DNA from: a virus
Virus record (IMG/VR): IMGVR_UViG_3300050821_020271
Location: 1-45,219 of that record
Length of the DNA stretch: 45,219 nucleotides
Reading direction: 5' to 3' (one strand)
Below are positions 30,736-39,164 of this stretch, piece by piece. Position 1 is the first letter of the stretch; each line of letters opens with the position of its first letter. The translations under genes and the position numbers were made by a program. The notes beneath the pieces were generated by a model. It ran no database searches, had not been told where the DNA came from, and saw only the letters and a program-made list of their open reading frames with translations.

Positions 30736-30848
30736 GCCTCATCAAGAAAGCCCTCCCCGCCCTCGTTGCCATCCTGCTGATTGGTATCGGCGCTACGATC
30801 GCCTGGTACGTCGGCGTGCACCCCGAGCCGGCCATGGGCCCGCCATGA
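30732..30848 (+). CDS. 38-residue membrane peptide
   Basis: GTG at 30732 overlaps the upstream stop; the TGA lies in the next gene's ATGA. A single hydrophobic segment (ALVAILLIGIGATIAWYVG) follows a short basic N terminus. Function unknown. Confidence 0.55.
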   Translation: MSLIKKALPALVAILLIGIGATIAWYVGVHPEPAMGPP

Positions 30849-31354
30849 GTGCCGCCCCTCAAGGGCACGCAGATCCAATCGGGGCACAAGGTCCGCAGGG
30901 GCTCTACGGCACCTGCTCGGATTGCCTTCGCCCGTACACGGCGGACTACCAGCATTGGGAGCAGAACTCAGTCAAGCTCTGCGGCGCCGAGACGCGCATG
31001 GAAAACGCACGGCTCCAGTGCGCCGAGATCAAGCTCGAGCGCCTCGAAGAGGAGCTTGCCGACTACAACCTCATCCGGAACGAGCCCGTCGTCATCGGGC
31101 GGCTTGCAGTCATCAAGCTCGCCCAAGCGCGCGTCCCTCCGGAGGCACAGATCCGCGTGACTCATACCCATCGCGAGCTCGCCTACCGCAAGCTCAACAA
31201 AAACACTCTTCCCGGCGTGCACGATCACGCCGGCATCGCCTGGATCGATCGCGGCACCGATGGCGGCCCGCCGAGCTTCGACCGAGAGACCGTGCTCGCG
31301 TACGGCATCGCTTGGGGTGAAGCGCGAGCCTCGGAGCGAAAGTCCGACCAATGA
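30845..31354 (+). CDS. Unrecognised protein with zinc knuckle (169 aa)
   Basis: An N-terminal Cys knuckle (YGTCSDCLRPYTADY), a coiled-coil-like helix (CAEIKLERLEEELADYNLI), and a mixed C-terminal half. ATGA overlaps. Not recognised. Confidence 0.6.
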   Translation: MSAAPQGHADPIGAQGPQGLYGTCSDCLRPYTADYQHWEQNSVKLCGAETRMENARLQCAEIKLERLEEELADYNLIRNEPVVIGRLAVIKLAQARVPPEAQIRVTHTHRELAYRKLNKNTLPGVHDHAGIAWIDRGTDGGPPSFDRETVLAYGIAWGEARASERKSDQ

Positions 31355-31599
31355 AGTGGCACGAACTCTATGTCGTGGAGCAAGTAGGCTCCCATGAAGG
31401 GGAAACCGTGAGGCCGACCGTGGAGGGCGTGGCTGATTCTGATCCCAGGCCATTCGGAACCGCCCGCTGGCGGTTTGCGTTCTGGGCGCTGACGCCCGCC
31501 TCGAATTACGCACACCACATGACTGTCGCCACCGGCAGAAAACACGCGGCGATTAAATACGTTCGGGAAGAGCGTAAGAAACGGGTCAAGAAACCATGA
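31351..31599 (+). CDS. Unrecognised small protein (82 aa)
   Basis: Beta-rich first part and a strongly basic C terminus (IKYVREERKKRVKKP). It directly precedes and overlaps the kinase-like gene. No family recognised. Confidence 0.55.
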   Translation: MKWHELYVVEQVGSHEGETVRPTVEGVADSDPRPFGTARWRFAFWALTPASNYAHHMTVATGRKHAAIKYVREERKKRVKKP

Positions 31600-32273
31600 G
31601 GATCGCCATCGCCGGAGCCAGCGGAACTGGCAAGACCACGCTCGCGAATGCCATCGCCGAGCGCTACTCGCTCCCCATCAATCCAGTCGGCGCGCGTTCG
31701 GTCGCGAAGAGCATGGGCTTCGACAACCCGTACGACGTCGACAAGGCCGGCAAGCGCGTGGAGTTTCAGCGGAAGCTATTCGAGGATAAGCGCCGCTGGG
31801 AGCTCACCAACGATCGCTTCGTGACGGACCGCACATACCTCGACAACCTCACCTACTGTGCTCTGCACATGGCAGACCAGCTGCCGGACAACGCGATCGA
31901 GGGGTTCCGTCTCGCGATGGCGCGCTACCAAGTGGTCTTCGTGCTGGACATGGCTGATTTTCAGAGACTCGATGACGGGGTCCGAAAGACGAATCTCGAG
32001 TACCACCGGCTCTACCAGGAACTGCTCTTTCGGTTTATTTTTCCAAATGGCTTAGGTGACGAGGTTCACGGCCTGCCTGAAGAGGTCGTGGTATGGATGC
32101 CCGAGGGCAAGATCCGTCAGCAGGCGGTGTTCGAGGAGCTCGAACGCTTGAAGGAGAATGAGTTCTTTGATCCGATCGTTTGGTCGGCGGAGGAGCTCGC
32201 CGAGTTCGAAGCGGAAGACGCGTCGGCCGCGGCTTTTGTCGCTGAGCAAGCCGCCAAAGTACCCGAGACATGA
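31596..32273 (+). CDS. P-loop kinase-like ATPase (AAA_28 type)
   Basis: A 225-residue protein with a clear Walker A, RIAIAGASGTGKTTLANAIA (GxxGxGKT at 7-14). A DRTYLDNLTYC segment follows (the DR-xxD lid/base element of NadR-like and thymidylate kinase-like proteins), then VVFVLDM as the Walker B-like strand and an acidic helical C terminus. Such proteins phosphorylate nucleosides, nucleotides or related small molecules. Near ThyX and MazG-like genes, a nucleotide kinase role is likely but unproved. Confidence 0.75.
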   Translation: MRIAIAGASGTGKTTLANAIAERYSLPINPVGARSVAKSMGFDNPYDVDKAGKRVEFQRKLFEDKRRWELTNDRFVTDRTYLDNLTYCALHMADQLPDNAIEGFRLAMARYQVVFVLDMADFQRLDDGVRKTNLEYHRLYQELLFRFIFPNGLGDEVHGLPEEVVVWMPEGKIRQQAVFEELERLKENEFFDPIVWSAEELAEFEAEDASAAAFVAEQAAKVPET

Positions 32274-32551
32274 CCGACCGCTTCTTCCTCGGGCTCGCCA
32301 TCGGCTGGGTGAGCACGCTGGGCCCGCTCGGCTGGCTGTGGCTCGTGAAGCGCCTCAGCCAACCCAAGATCCCTAAACCCGATCCCATCCCCGAGTGCCG
32401 CGCCGTCGCACCCTTCGGGACCAGCTCCTGCATCGTCTACCTCGGCCACCGCGGCCGCCACCGAAACGCCTACAACCTCGAGTGGGAGCAGACGGAAGGA
32501 TCTTCGCCCCCGCCGCGTAACAGAAACCAATCCACGCATCGCTCTCACTAG
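32270..32551 (+). CDS. Single-pass membrane protein (93 aa)
   Basis: An N-terminal hydrophobic segment (FFLGLAIGWVSTLGPLGWLW) then a basic linker and a small domain with two Cys. A polar, His/Arg/Ser-rich tail ends it. Overlaps the kinase gene by ATGA. Confidence 0.6.
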   Translation: MTDRFFLGLAIGWVSTLGPLGWLWLVKRLSQPKIPKPDPIPECRAVAPFGTSSCIVYLGHRGRHRNAYNLEWEQTEGSSPPPRNRNQSTHRSH

Positions 32552-32560
32552 GAGTCCACC

Positions 32561-32929
32561 ATGCCCCTGCCCGCCCCCGTCGGCGCTCTTGTGCGCGCTG
32601 ATATCCAATCCGCTTCCGATTATCTGAAGCGAGTCGATCCGATCGATTCGGCCGCGGTCGACCGTCTCGAGCGCCTGGTCAACTCAAGCTACGAGCTAAA
32701 CCGTGCCTGCTCGGTCTCCGGATTCCGGTCCCATTCGCACGCAAGCCCCATGGGCTCGGTCTACGACCTCTCCGAGAACTTCCGCTTGCTGCTCACGAGC
32801 GAATTCGAGAAGGTCGTCTCCGAAGACGCGTCCGAAGAGATCACGCGCACTTCGAAAGAGATCCGTGCCGCGGTCCTTGCCCTACCCGTCATCGCTCCGA
32901 CGGAACCACCGCCACCTCCCGCGCCCTGA
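32561..32929 (+). CDS. Unrecognised helical protein (122 aa)
   Basis: Has its own ribosome site (AGGAG seven to eight bases before ATG), unusual here where most genes are coupled. Helical with a Pro-rich C terminus (TEPPPPPAP). This form of tail is typical of small phage accessory proteins. No function recognised. Confidence 0.6.
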   Translation: MPLPAPVGALVRADIQSASDYLKRVDPIDSAAVDRLERLVNSSYELNRACSVSGFRSHSHASPMGSVYDLSENFRLLLTSEFEKVVSEDASEEITRTSKEIRAAVLALPVIAPTEPPPPPAP

Positions 32930-33195
32930 TGGAAGAGCTGCTCGACAACCTGCTCTTCAGCGCGACCTTGCCCGCCGTCGCTTTCCCACCGCCAGGGAAG
33001 CCGCCGACCTCCGCCGAGCGCATCGTGCACAACGGCGCTCGGAGGAGGCTTGCGGAGCGCTACGGATCGGATGAGTATCTCGCGCTCGCCGAGCGAGCGC
33101 ACTGTCGCTACCTAGCCAGGAAGTTTCCGATCTTCCAGATAGCCGCAGCAGGCCTCCTACTCTTCGGCGCCTGGCTCCGTCCCAAGTCCAACTAA
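32929..33195 (+). CDS. Small C-tail membrane protein (88 aa)
   Basis: TGATG overlap at its start. Soluble N-terminal region followed by a C-terminal hydrophobic segment (FQIAAAGLLLFGAWL) near the end, a tail-anchored layout. Function unknown. Confidence 0.55.
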   Translation: MEELLDNLLFSATLPAVAFPPPGKPPTSAERIVHNGARRRLAERYGSDEYLALAERAHCRYLARKFPIFQIAAAGLLLFGAWLRPKSN

Positions 33196-33209
33196 CGAAA
33201 CGAGTCCCC

Positions 33210-34121
33210 ATGTACGAGTGTCGAGTCGAACGAGACAGCATCACCGAGTACGGCGAGCGCCTGACGACCTTCGTGGTCACGCTCCCCCGCATCGTGCTGG
33301 CCGAGCTGAACACCCACAAGATGCTGAGTAAGTCCTCGGCGTCGAGCCGAGCCATCCCGGTCGAGAGGCAGATCGCTCGCTTGCGAGAAGATCCGTTCTT
33401 GCCGGTGCATTGGGGCAAGAACCAAAAAGGCATGCAGGCCGAGCAGGAGCTCACCGCCGACGAGATTTCCGCAGCGACTTCGATCTGGCGTACCGCTGCC
33501 GACGCATCGATCGATTACGCCTTGAACCTCCTGACAGTCGGCGTCCACAAGCAGATCACCAACCGCCTGCTCGAGCCCTTCATGTGGCACACGGTCATCA
33601 TCAGCGGCACCGAGTGGTCGAACTTCTTCCACCTCCGAGACCACAAAGACGCCCAGCCGGAGATCGCGAAGGCGGCGCGCATGATGCGGGAGGCCTATCA
33701 GGCGAGCACGCCGATGCTCATGACCGCTGACAACTGGCACCTGCCTTTCACGAGCGGCGAAGACTCGACCCCGTATATCGATCAACTCGTGAAGGTCTCC
33801 GTCGGGCGTTCCGCCCGGGTCTCGTACCTGAATCACGACGGCAAGCGCGATCCAGAAGATGACGTGAAGCTCGCCGAGCGCGTGCTCGCGAGTGGCCACA
33901 TGGCGCCCTACGAGCATGTGGCGCGGCCGATGACACGCCCCGAGCGTCAGATCTTTGGGCGACGCGAGTACATTCCCCAGCCCCAAGGCCTTGGCGGCTT
34001 TGCTGATGGAAGTTGGTTCGAGACCGGAGGGAAGACTTATTTCCTCGGCAACTTCAACGGCTGGGTGCAGGCCCGGAAGATGATCCATGGCGAGTGGGAC
34101 GTAAAGGCGTTCGGGAAGTGA
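33210..34121 (+). CDS. thyX: Flavin-dependent thymidylate synthase
   Basis: A 303-residue ThyX homologue. The FAD/dUMP signature is a variant: HKMLSKSSASSRAIPV at 36-51 replaces the usual RHRxxSxNExSxR, as in other phage ThyX-like proteins. GVHKQITNRLLEPFMW (111-126) and NFFHLRDHKDAQPEI (138-152, family L-LR--AQ-EI) follow. It converts dUMP to dTMP with methylene-tetrahydrofolate, NADPH and FAD. The C-terminal 100 residues (HMAPYEHVARPM onward) extend the usual length. Start has a weak ribosome site in a 14-base gap. Confidence 0.85.
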   Translation: MYECRVERDSITEYGERLTTFVVTLPRIVLAELNTHKMLSKSSASSRAIPVERQIARLREDPFLPVHWGKNQKGMQAEQELTADEISAATSIWRTAADASIDYALNLLTVGVHKQITNRLLEPFMWHTVIISGTEWSNFFHLRDHKDAQPEIAKAARMMREAYQASTPMLMTADNWHLPFTSGEDSTPYIDQLVKVSVGRSARVSYLNHDGKRDPEDDVKLAERVLASGHMAPYEHVARPMTRPERQIFGRREYIPQPQGLGGFADGSWFETGGKTYFLGNFNGWVQARKMIHGEWDVKAFGK

Positions 34122-34246
34122 CGCTTTTCCGAAAGTACAACGCCCCAGCTCTTGTTGATCGCTGGGTGCTGGCGCTAGCGTTTCTCCCTCAGCTTCGCAA
34201 TCCTACGAGGTTACCGGGCGCGACGTTCTACGAGGATCGCCCATGA
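34118..34246 (+). CDS. Unrecognised 42-residue protein
   Basis: GTG at 34118 overlaps the thyX stop; the TGA overlaps the next ATG. The product is short, basic at the start and hydrophobic in the middle (WVLALAFLPQL). Possibly a small regulator; no evidence. Confidence 0.45.
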   Translation: MTLFRKYNAPALVDRWVLALAFLPQLRNPTRLPGATFYEDRP

Positions 34247-34494
34247 CACGCGAAGAAGCCATTCGTGTGTTCGAGCAGCAGCGTCACGTCGCGAACCTAC
34301 GCGATGCTGACGAGCTGTGGCTGTCGCTGAAGACCAAAGAGTCCGATCTCTACGAGCGGCTCACGAACAACATCGGCACCCTCAAACCGAAGAAGCGCCG
34401 TCGCCTCGAGCAAGATCTGCACTGCACCCGGGTCCTGCTCGCCCTCATGAAGGCGAACTTCCCCGTCGTCAGAACCATCCTGGAGAACCAATGA
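34243..34494 (+). CDS. Unrecognised helical protein (83 aa)
   Basis: An all-helical, charged protein (REEAIRVFEQQRHVANLRDA, KKRRRLEQDLHCTRVLLALM). ATGA overlaps at both ends. Family unknown. Confidence 0.55.
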   Translation: MTREEAIRVFEQQRHVANLRDADELWLSLKTKESDLYERLTNNIGTLKPKKRRRLEQDLHCTRVLLALMKANFPVVRTILENQ

Positions 34495-34922
34495 AAACAC
34501 GCACCCTCCGCCGCCTTCGGCGTGCGCTGAAGAAGCGCTCGGAGCCGAGCACCCGCGATAAGCAACGCGCCCAAGTCCTCGCCGAGCTGGACCGTGCCTC
34601 ACAGCACGTAAAGCACCTAGCTGACCAGGCCGTCGCGAACCTCACCCCCAAGGAGCGAGAGATCCTCGACAAGCATTCCGATCGCACAGCCGACCGCTTC
34701 ACTCGCATCCAGCGTCGCGTCGGTGACCACTTCGGGCAGCGCGCAAAAGAGACCATATCCGAAGTCTTGACCCGCTCCCTGGACTTCAACGCTCTGCCTC
34801 CCGCCTCGCCGCCGCCCGCGCTCTATCCCGTCGACCCTCAAACAGATATCGGCCCAGCGATCTCTCCGAAGCCCACCGCCGGAGCCCTCCTCGCCGCCAT
34901 GCTCCAAGGCAAGAAGGCCTAG
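34491..34922 (+). CDS. Unrecognised basic helical protein (143 aa)
   Basis: Starts at the ATG in an ATGA overlap. An Arg/Lys-rich N terminus (TRTLRRLRRALKKRS) and coiled-coil-like helices to residue 95 are followed by a Pro-rich linker. It could bind nucleic acid. No family named. Confidence 0.55.
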   Translation: MKTRTLRRLRRALKKRSEPSTRDKQRAQVLAELDRASQHVKHLADQAVANLTPKEREILDKHSDRTADRFTRIQRRVGDHFGQRAKETISEVLTRSLDFNALPPASPPPALYPVDPQTDIGPAISPKPTAGALLAAMLQGKKA

Positions 34923-34924
34923 CC

Positions 34925-35501
34925 ATGGCGATGGTGCAAGAGACGCTCCCCTGGATCCCCAAGACCGCTCACGCCGTCCTGAGTGACGATCGCAAGTACC
35001 GCTACGTGCTGTACCGATCGCTCGATGGGCTCGCCTGGGATGACGAGCTGCGCCCGGACGGAAAGAAGCGCCTCACAGTCTGCTTCGTGATGCTGAATCC
35101 ATCGCAGGCCGACGAAAACAAAAAACGATCCCACGATCGAAAAGCTCATCAAGTACGCCTCCATCTGGGGCTTCCAGCGCCTGTCGGTCGTTAACGTCTA
35201 CGCCCTCATCGAGACAGAATCGAAGGAGCTGCGTCGCCTACTCGCCACCGTCACTCACGACAAGATCATCGGGGACCACAACCAGGCCTTCCTTGAGACC
35301 GAGCTCGGCAACGCCGAGAAGATCGTGTGCGGCTGGGGCAATGAAGGCGTGAAGCGCAACGACGTGATCCATGCACTCCTCGGCTCCGACGGCCTCAACA
35401 AGCGCGCCTGGTGCTTCAAGAAAAACCTGAACGGCACTCCGGTCCATCCGCTCTACCAACGAGACGCGGCCGAGCTCGTCCCTTACGAGCTGGATCCATG
35501 A
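34925..35501 (+). pseudogene. DUF1643 protein, broken by a one-base frameshift
   Basis: Frame 1 (34925 to about 35125) gives KYRYVLYRSLDG and LTVCFVMLNPSQADENK. After an A6 run (35120-35125) the family resumes only in another frame: DPTIEKLIKYASIWGFQRL, VVNVYALIE, IVCGWGNEG, ending YELDP at 35501. Together the two halves make a full DUF1643 protein of about 190 residues. Without one A the frame is whole. Either a homopolymer sequencing error, a real frameshift, or slippage at the A-run explains it. The end overlaps the next ATG (ATGA), as for an intact gene. Confidence 0.75.
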
Positions 35502-35794
35502 GCCGCGCCAACGCCGATCAGCAAAACCTCCGAGACTTGCTCGACGCCATCCGCCTCGTGCTCGGTAAAGATCCCATCTACCGCCAGGTGAAGACGACGT
35601 ACTTCCAGATGGAGCTGACGGTCGATCCACTGAAGCGCCCCGCCCAAGAGTGGTTTACCGCAGGCGGCGCTATCCCCGACGAGACCCGTAGCCGCGATCA
35701 GAGCGTGCACAAGGCGATGAAGAAGCTCTCGGGCCACCGCGTCCCCCCGAACCATTACGAAAAGGTCAGCACCACGCACGGTAGGATCCGATGA
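35498..35794 (+). CDS. Unrecognised protein (98 aa)
   Basis: Starts at the ATG in the stop of the DUF1643 frame. N-terminal helices (QQNLRDLLDAIRLVLGK) and a mixed C terminus. The coupling shows that ribosomes are expected to finish the DUF1643 frame. Confidence 0.55.
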   Translation: MSRANADQQNLRDLLDAIRLVLGKDPIYRQVKTTYFQMELTVDPLKRPAQEWFTAGGAIPDETRSRDQSVHKAMKKLSGHRVPPNHYEKVSTTHGRIR

Positions 35795-35994
35795 CAGAGA
35801 GCGATCCCATCCGCGTCGACCAGGTGATCCTCATCTGCCAAGGCTGCAAGGCCGAGCGCCTCTTTTACCCCAAGCCCATCCTGGTCGGAGCGGCCGCGAT
35901 CAAAGCATGGCTCGACGCAAAGCCCACGCGCTGCCAGTGCGGCGCTACCCACTGCGACGCGAAGATGAGGTTAGTCAAAGATGAAACACCCTGA
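35791..35994 (+). CDS. Small zinc-ribbon protein (67 aa)
   Basis: VILICQGCKAERLF and RCQCGATHCDAKM make a compact Cys cluster. ATGA overlap at its start and a 14-base overlap with the next gene. Zinc-binding is likely. Confidence 0.6.
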   Translation: MTESDPIRVDQVILICQGCKAERLFYPKPILVGAAAIKAWLDAKPTRCQCGATHCDAKMRLVKDETP

Positions 35995-36244
35995 GCCTCC
36001 CAAACCCCGCCCTGTGGTCATTCGCCAAGCCTGGATGGTGACGCTTGCCGACGGCAGCCGTCACGACATGGGTCACTCCTTTCATTTGAAGGATGAAGAC
36101 CGCATCCAATACGTCTGTGACGCCATGTCACTCACCGATCCCGGCAGCACTATCGAAACCATTGGCGAGCCCGAGCTCATCCACGTCACTGAAGAGCAGT
36201 ACGCGCTGATCAAGGCAACTCCTCATGGCCTCCGAGTCGGATAA
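35981..36244 (+). CDS. Unrecognised small protein (87 aa)
   Basis: An alpha/beta protein (VVIRQAWMVTLADGSRHDMG, then SFHLKDEDRIQYVCDAMSL). It overlaps the previous gene by 14 bases and the next by 20. Family unknown. Confidence 0.55.
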   Translation: MKHPEPPKPRPVVIRQAWMVTLADGSRHDMGHSFHLKDEDRIQYVCDAMSLTDPGSTIETIGEPELIHVTEEQYALIKATPHGLRVG

Positions 36245-36620
36245 GCTCCGGCGCGAAGCCCGAGATCTCATCGCATCCCTCCGCAAGGTGACGCCAGTCC
36301 TCCTCATGGAGGCCGCGCGCCTGGTCGAGCTGCGCGCTGAAGACCAATCGATCGCGCCAACGCACGTCGTGGGGCTCTTTGAGCAGCTGAGACTGCTCGG
36401 GTGGGATGGGGTGCCTGCGGAGCGCGCGGAGACCCAGCGGCTATGGCACGTGATCTTCGGCTGCAAGAACTGCGGCAAGACCGTCTGCTCCGATTCGGTC
36501 CCTACCGAGCAGCGTGCCCGGGCGATAGCCAACCGCCCCTTCGTCTTCCACTCGGATTACCTGCTCGAGGAGGAGCCTCACTGCCGGGGGTTACTCGAAG
36601 TCCTTTCCCTCGGTCGCTAG
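36225..36620 (+). CDS. Unrecognised protein with CxxC pair (131 aa)
   Basis: Helical N-terminal half (LRREARDLIASLRKVTPVLL), then FGCKNCGKTVCSDSVP and a later Cys/His. It precedes dnaB by a 21-base gap. Function unknown. Confidence 0.55.
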   Translation: MASESDKLRREARDLIASLRKVTPVLLMEAARLVELRAEDQSIAPTHVVGLFEQLRLLGWDGVPAERAETQRLWHVIFGCKNCGKTVCSDSVPTEQRARAIANRPFVFHSDYLLEEEPHCRGLLEVLSLGR

Positions 36621-36641
36621 CTCTGCTCAAGTCGGTTTCGA

Positions 36642-39149
36642 GTGACGAGTCCCAACCAATTACCCCCCGCAGGCGGAGTAGTCCCCGGACGCTACCCGCC
36701 GATGGATCTCGATGCCGAGCGCGATGTGCTCGGCCAATGCATCATCGTCCCCGGTGACATCGATCTGGTGATCGGTTGGGGCCTTCAGCCCGGGCACTTC
36801 TCTCAAGATCAGAACCGTCGCATCTTCGATGCGATCTTGCGCGTCCACGAAGACGCGTCGATGGTGGTCGACGAGGTCGCGCTCGCGGCCGATCTGCGCC
36901 GGAACAACCGCCTCGACCAAGTCGGCGGCACGGTCTACCTGGCGCAGCTCGCGATCATGCCCTTCCAGGTGGAGACCCAACTCCACCAGCGCGTACGCAT
37001 GATCATCGATCACTGGCGCGCTCGCCAAGCGATCTCGATCCAGCAGGTGGGCGTCGCGACGCTCTATCAGCCGCAGGGGACGTTCCTGCAAGAGACGCTC
37101 GAGAGTCTCGAGCAGCAGCTGTGGGAGGTCACGCACGGCGCCGTCCCGACCAGCTACGTCAACGCAGGCCAGCTCGCGCATGACGCGCTCACCGAGATGA
37201 GCGCGCTGCTCGCTTCCGGCCAAAGCATCACTGGACTCACAACGGGGTTTGCCGATCTCGACGCCGTCATTACCGGCTATCACGCGGGCGACCTAGTGGT
37301 GTTGGCCGGACGGCCGGGCATGGGCAAGTGCCTAGGAAGAGGCACTCCGGTGCTGAGGTACGACGGCACAGTGGTGCCCGTCGAGGCCGTGCGCGCGGGA
37401 GATTTGTTGATGGGCCCAGACAGTAAGCCTCGTCGGGTGCTGACAGAAGCCAAGGGGACTGGTCCGCTCTGGAAGATCACGCCGACCAAGGGAGATCCTT
37501 GGATCTGTAACTGGTGTCACGTGCTCACGATGGTGCACAGCAGCGACAACCGAGTGATCGACATGTCACTCGATGAGTACCTGAAGCAGGGTCAGAAGTT
37601 TAAGCACCAGCACAAGTTGTTCTCGGTGGGCGTGGAGTTTCCAGAGACTAAAGCGCCGCTGCCGATTGCGCCGTATGCGCTGGGGTTGTGGTTGGGTGAT
37701 GGGACGAAGTCGTACAAGTTTTCGATCACTAAACCCGACCCAGAGATCCGCCCGGCATTGGAAGAGCTAGCTCGTGTCGAAGGGCTACGATTTGGAGTGC
37801 ATACTCCAACGGGCGGCTCTCGGTGTCCTGAGTTGTACATTCGAAAAGAACGTAAGGGGCATGGGCGCACGTCATCGCTTGTGCAGAAGTTACGGCGACT
37901 GTTCCCTGATCTGAAGAACTTGCAGATCCCGCAGGAGTACCTCGTAGCCAGCGAGCATGACCGGCTGGAGTTGCTGGCTGGGTTAGTGGACACCGATGGG
38001 CATCTAGTGAGCGGCTGCGTCGAGATTGCGCAAAAGTCCCTCGGTATCGCTAGCGGGGTGATGTTCCTGGCTCGCTCGCTCGGTCTTCGCGTCACTTGTC
38101 GCCCAAAGTACGTGAAGGGCATCGCCTATCAACGGATGTTCATCTCGGGAGATCTCGCGCGGATCCCCACGCGCATCCCAAGAAAGAAGCTCCAGCCTCG
38201 CGAGCAGAAAAAGAACGCGCTCCGCACGGGCTTCAAGGTCGAGCCCATCGGGGATGGAGAGTACTTTGGGTTCGAGCTGGATGGCGACGGCCGATTCCTG
38301 CTCGGCGACTTCACGGTAACCCACAACACGGCAGCGCTCTGCTCGAGCCTGCTCCGTGCCACGCGCCCGCCGACTGACGGATCCCCGCCGCCTGCCGCCT
38401 ACCTGCACTCGCTCGAGATGCCGAAAGAGCAGATCGCGCTTCGCTTGGTGTGCTCGTACGCGAGCGTGGAGTTTCAGAAGATCCGGCTCAACAAGCTCCA
38501 GCAGCACGAGTGGAACAAGCTCTTCGACGCCTGCAAGGCGCTGATGGCGCACCCCATCCTGATCGACGACAAGCCCGCGATCACCGTCGCTGAGATCCGG
38601 AGCAACGTCCGAAAAATCAAGCGCGAGATCGAGCTGAAGCGCATCATCGCTTCCGGCCTCGTGCTGGTCGCCATCGACTACCTGCAGTTGATGCGCGGCG
38701 AGCAAGGCCAAGGCCGCGAGCGCGAAGTCGCGTCCCTGACCGCTGGCCTCAAGAACACCGCCAAGACCGAAAAGGTCTGCATGCTGACCCTCGCTCAACT
38801 GAATCGCGGCGTCGAGAACCGTGGCGGCAAAGGCACCGACAAACAGAAGCGCCCGCAGTTGCAAGATCTGCGTGAGAGCGGGGCGATTGAGCAGGATGCC
38901 GACACGGTGATGTTTTTGTTCCGGCCGAAGTACTACGACAAGGAAGTCCAGAACGACACGCTCGAAGTCATCGTCGAGAAAAACCGAAACGGCCCGACTT
39001 GCATCGTGGAGCTTGCCTTCGAAGGGTCGACGATGACGGTCAAGTCGATCGTGAAGGGGTATACGGAGTTCGAGGGGGTCGGCGAAGATGCGGGCCCCGG
39101 TTACTTCAACGACGAAGATCCCCTACCCGAGGACTGGCGGGACAAATGA
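36642..39149 (+). CDS. dnaB: Replicative DnaB helicase with intein in the P-loop
   Basis: An 835-residue precursor; removing the 333-residue intein leaves a 502-residue DnaB. The N-terminal domain begins DLDAERDVLGQCIIVPGDID. The helicase domain has LTTGFADLDAVITGYHAGDL and Walker A GRPGMGK (223-229) interrupted by the intein, resuming TAALCSSLL. Walker B is VLVAIDYLQLM. LAQLNRGVENR, PQLQDLRESGAIEQDAD and IVEKNRNGP follow as in the family. The GTG start has no clear ribosome site; ATG 36702 is an alternative. It unwinds DNA at the phage fork and probably works with the loader at 27354. Confidence 0.9.
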   Translation: MTSPNQLPPAGGVVPGRYPPMDLDAERDVLGQCIIVPGDIDLVIGWGLQPGHFSQDQNRRIFDAILRVHEDASMVVDEVALAADLRRNNRLDQVGGTVYLAQLAIMPFQVETQLHQRVRMIIDHWRARQAISIQQVGVATLYQPQGTFLQETLESLEQQLWEVTHGAVPTSYVNAGQLAHDALTEMSALLASGQSITGLTTGFADLDAVITGYHAGDLVVLAGRPGMGKCLGRGTPVLRYDGTVVPVEAVRAGDLLMGPDSKPRRVLTEAKGTGPLWKITPTKGDPWICNWCHVLTMVHSSDNRVIDMSLDEYLKQGQKFKHQHKLFSVGVEFPETKAPLPIAPYALGLWLGDGTKSYKFSITKPDPEIRPALEELARVEGLRFGVHTPTGGSRCPELYIRKERKGHGRTSSLVQKLRRLFPDLKNLQIPQEYLVASEHDRLELLAGLVDTDGHLVSGCVEIAQKSLGIASGVMFLARSLGLRVTCRPKYVKGIAYQRMFISGDLARIPTRIPRKKLQPREQKKNALRTGFKVEPIGDGEYFGFELDGDGRFLLGDFTVTHNTAALCSSLLRATRPPTDGSPPPAAYLHSLEMPKEQIALRLVCSYASVEFQKIRLNKLQQHEWNKLFDACKALMAHPILIDDKPAITVAEIRSNVRKIKREIELKRIIASGLVLVAIDYLQLMRGEQGQGREREVASLTAGLKNTAKTEKVCMLTLAQLNRGVENRGGKGTDKQKRPQLQDLRESGAIEQDADTVMFLFRPKYYDKEVQNDTLEVIVEKNRNGPTCIVELAFEGSTMTVKSIVKGYTEFEGVGEDAGPGYFNDEDPLPEDWRDK
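37329..38327 (+). mobile_element. Intein with LAGLIDADG-type homing endonuclease
   Basis: Residues 230-562 of the DnaB precursor. The first residue is Cys230 (GMGK-CLGRGTPVLRYDG), the last are His561-Asn562 followed by Thr563, as needed for splicing. Block B contains the His of WCHVLTM. The endonuclease motifs are LGLWLGDGT (347-355) and LLAGLVDTDGH (444-454). The insertion point is the P-loop lysine-threonine junction, a known DnaB intein site. The coding DNA is less GC-rich at third positions than the flanks (for example repeated TTG leucines), a sign of separate origin. Confidence 0.9.
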
Positions 39150-39152
39150 GAG

Positions 39153-39158
39153 TAGCCT
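39153..39158 (+). promoter_or_regulatory. Promoter-like -10 six bases before an ATG
   Basis: TAGCCT lies between dnaB and the ATG at 39165. The spacing fits a leaderless message, but no -35 is visible upstream. Confidence 0.25.
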
Positions 39159-39164
39159 TTCCGG

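Noticed and set aside
35148-35501. The second half of DUF1643 as an independent gene
   Set aside because: It begins mid-domain with no start near the family's DPTI motif; a frameshift explains both halves.
38004-38864. Minus-strand frame of 286 codons in dnaB
   Set aside because: Antisense shadow of the conserved helicase domain.
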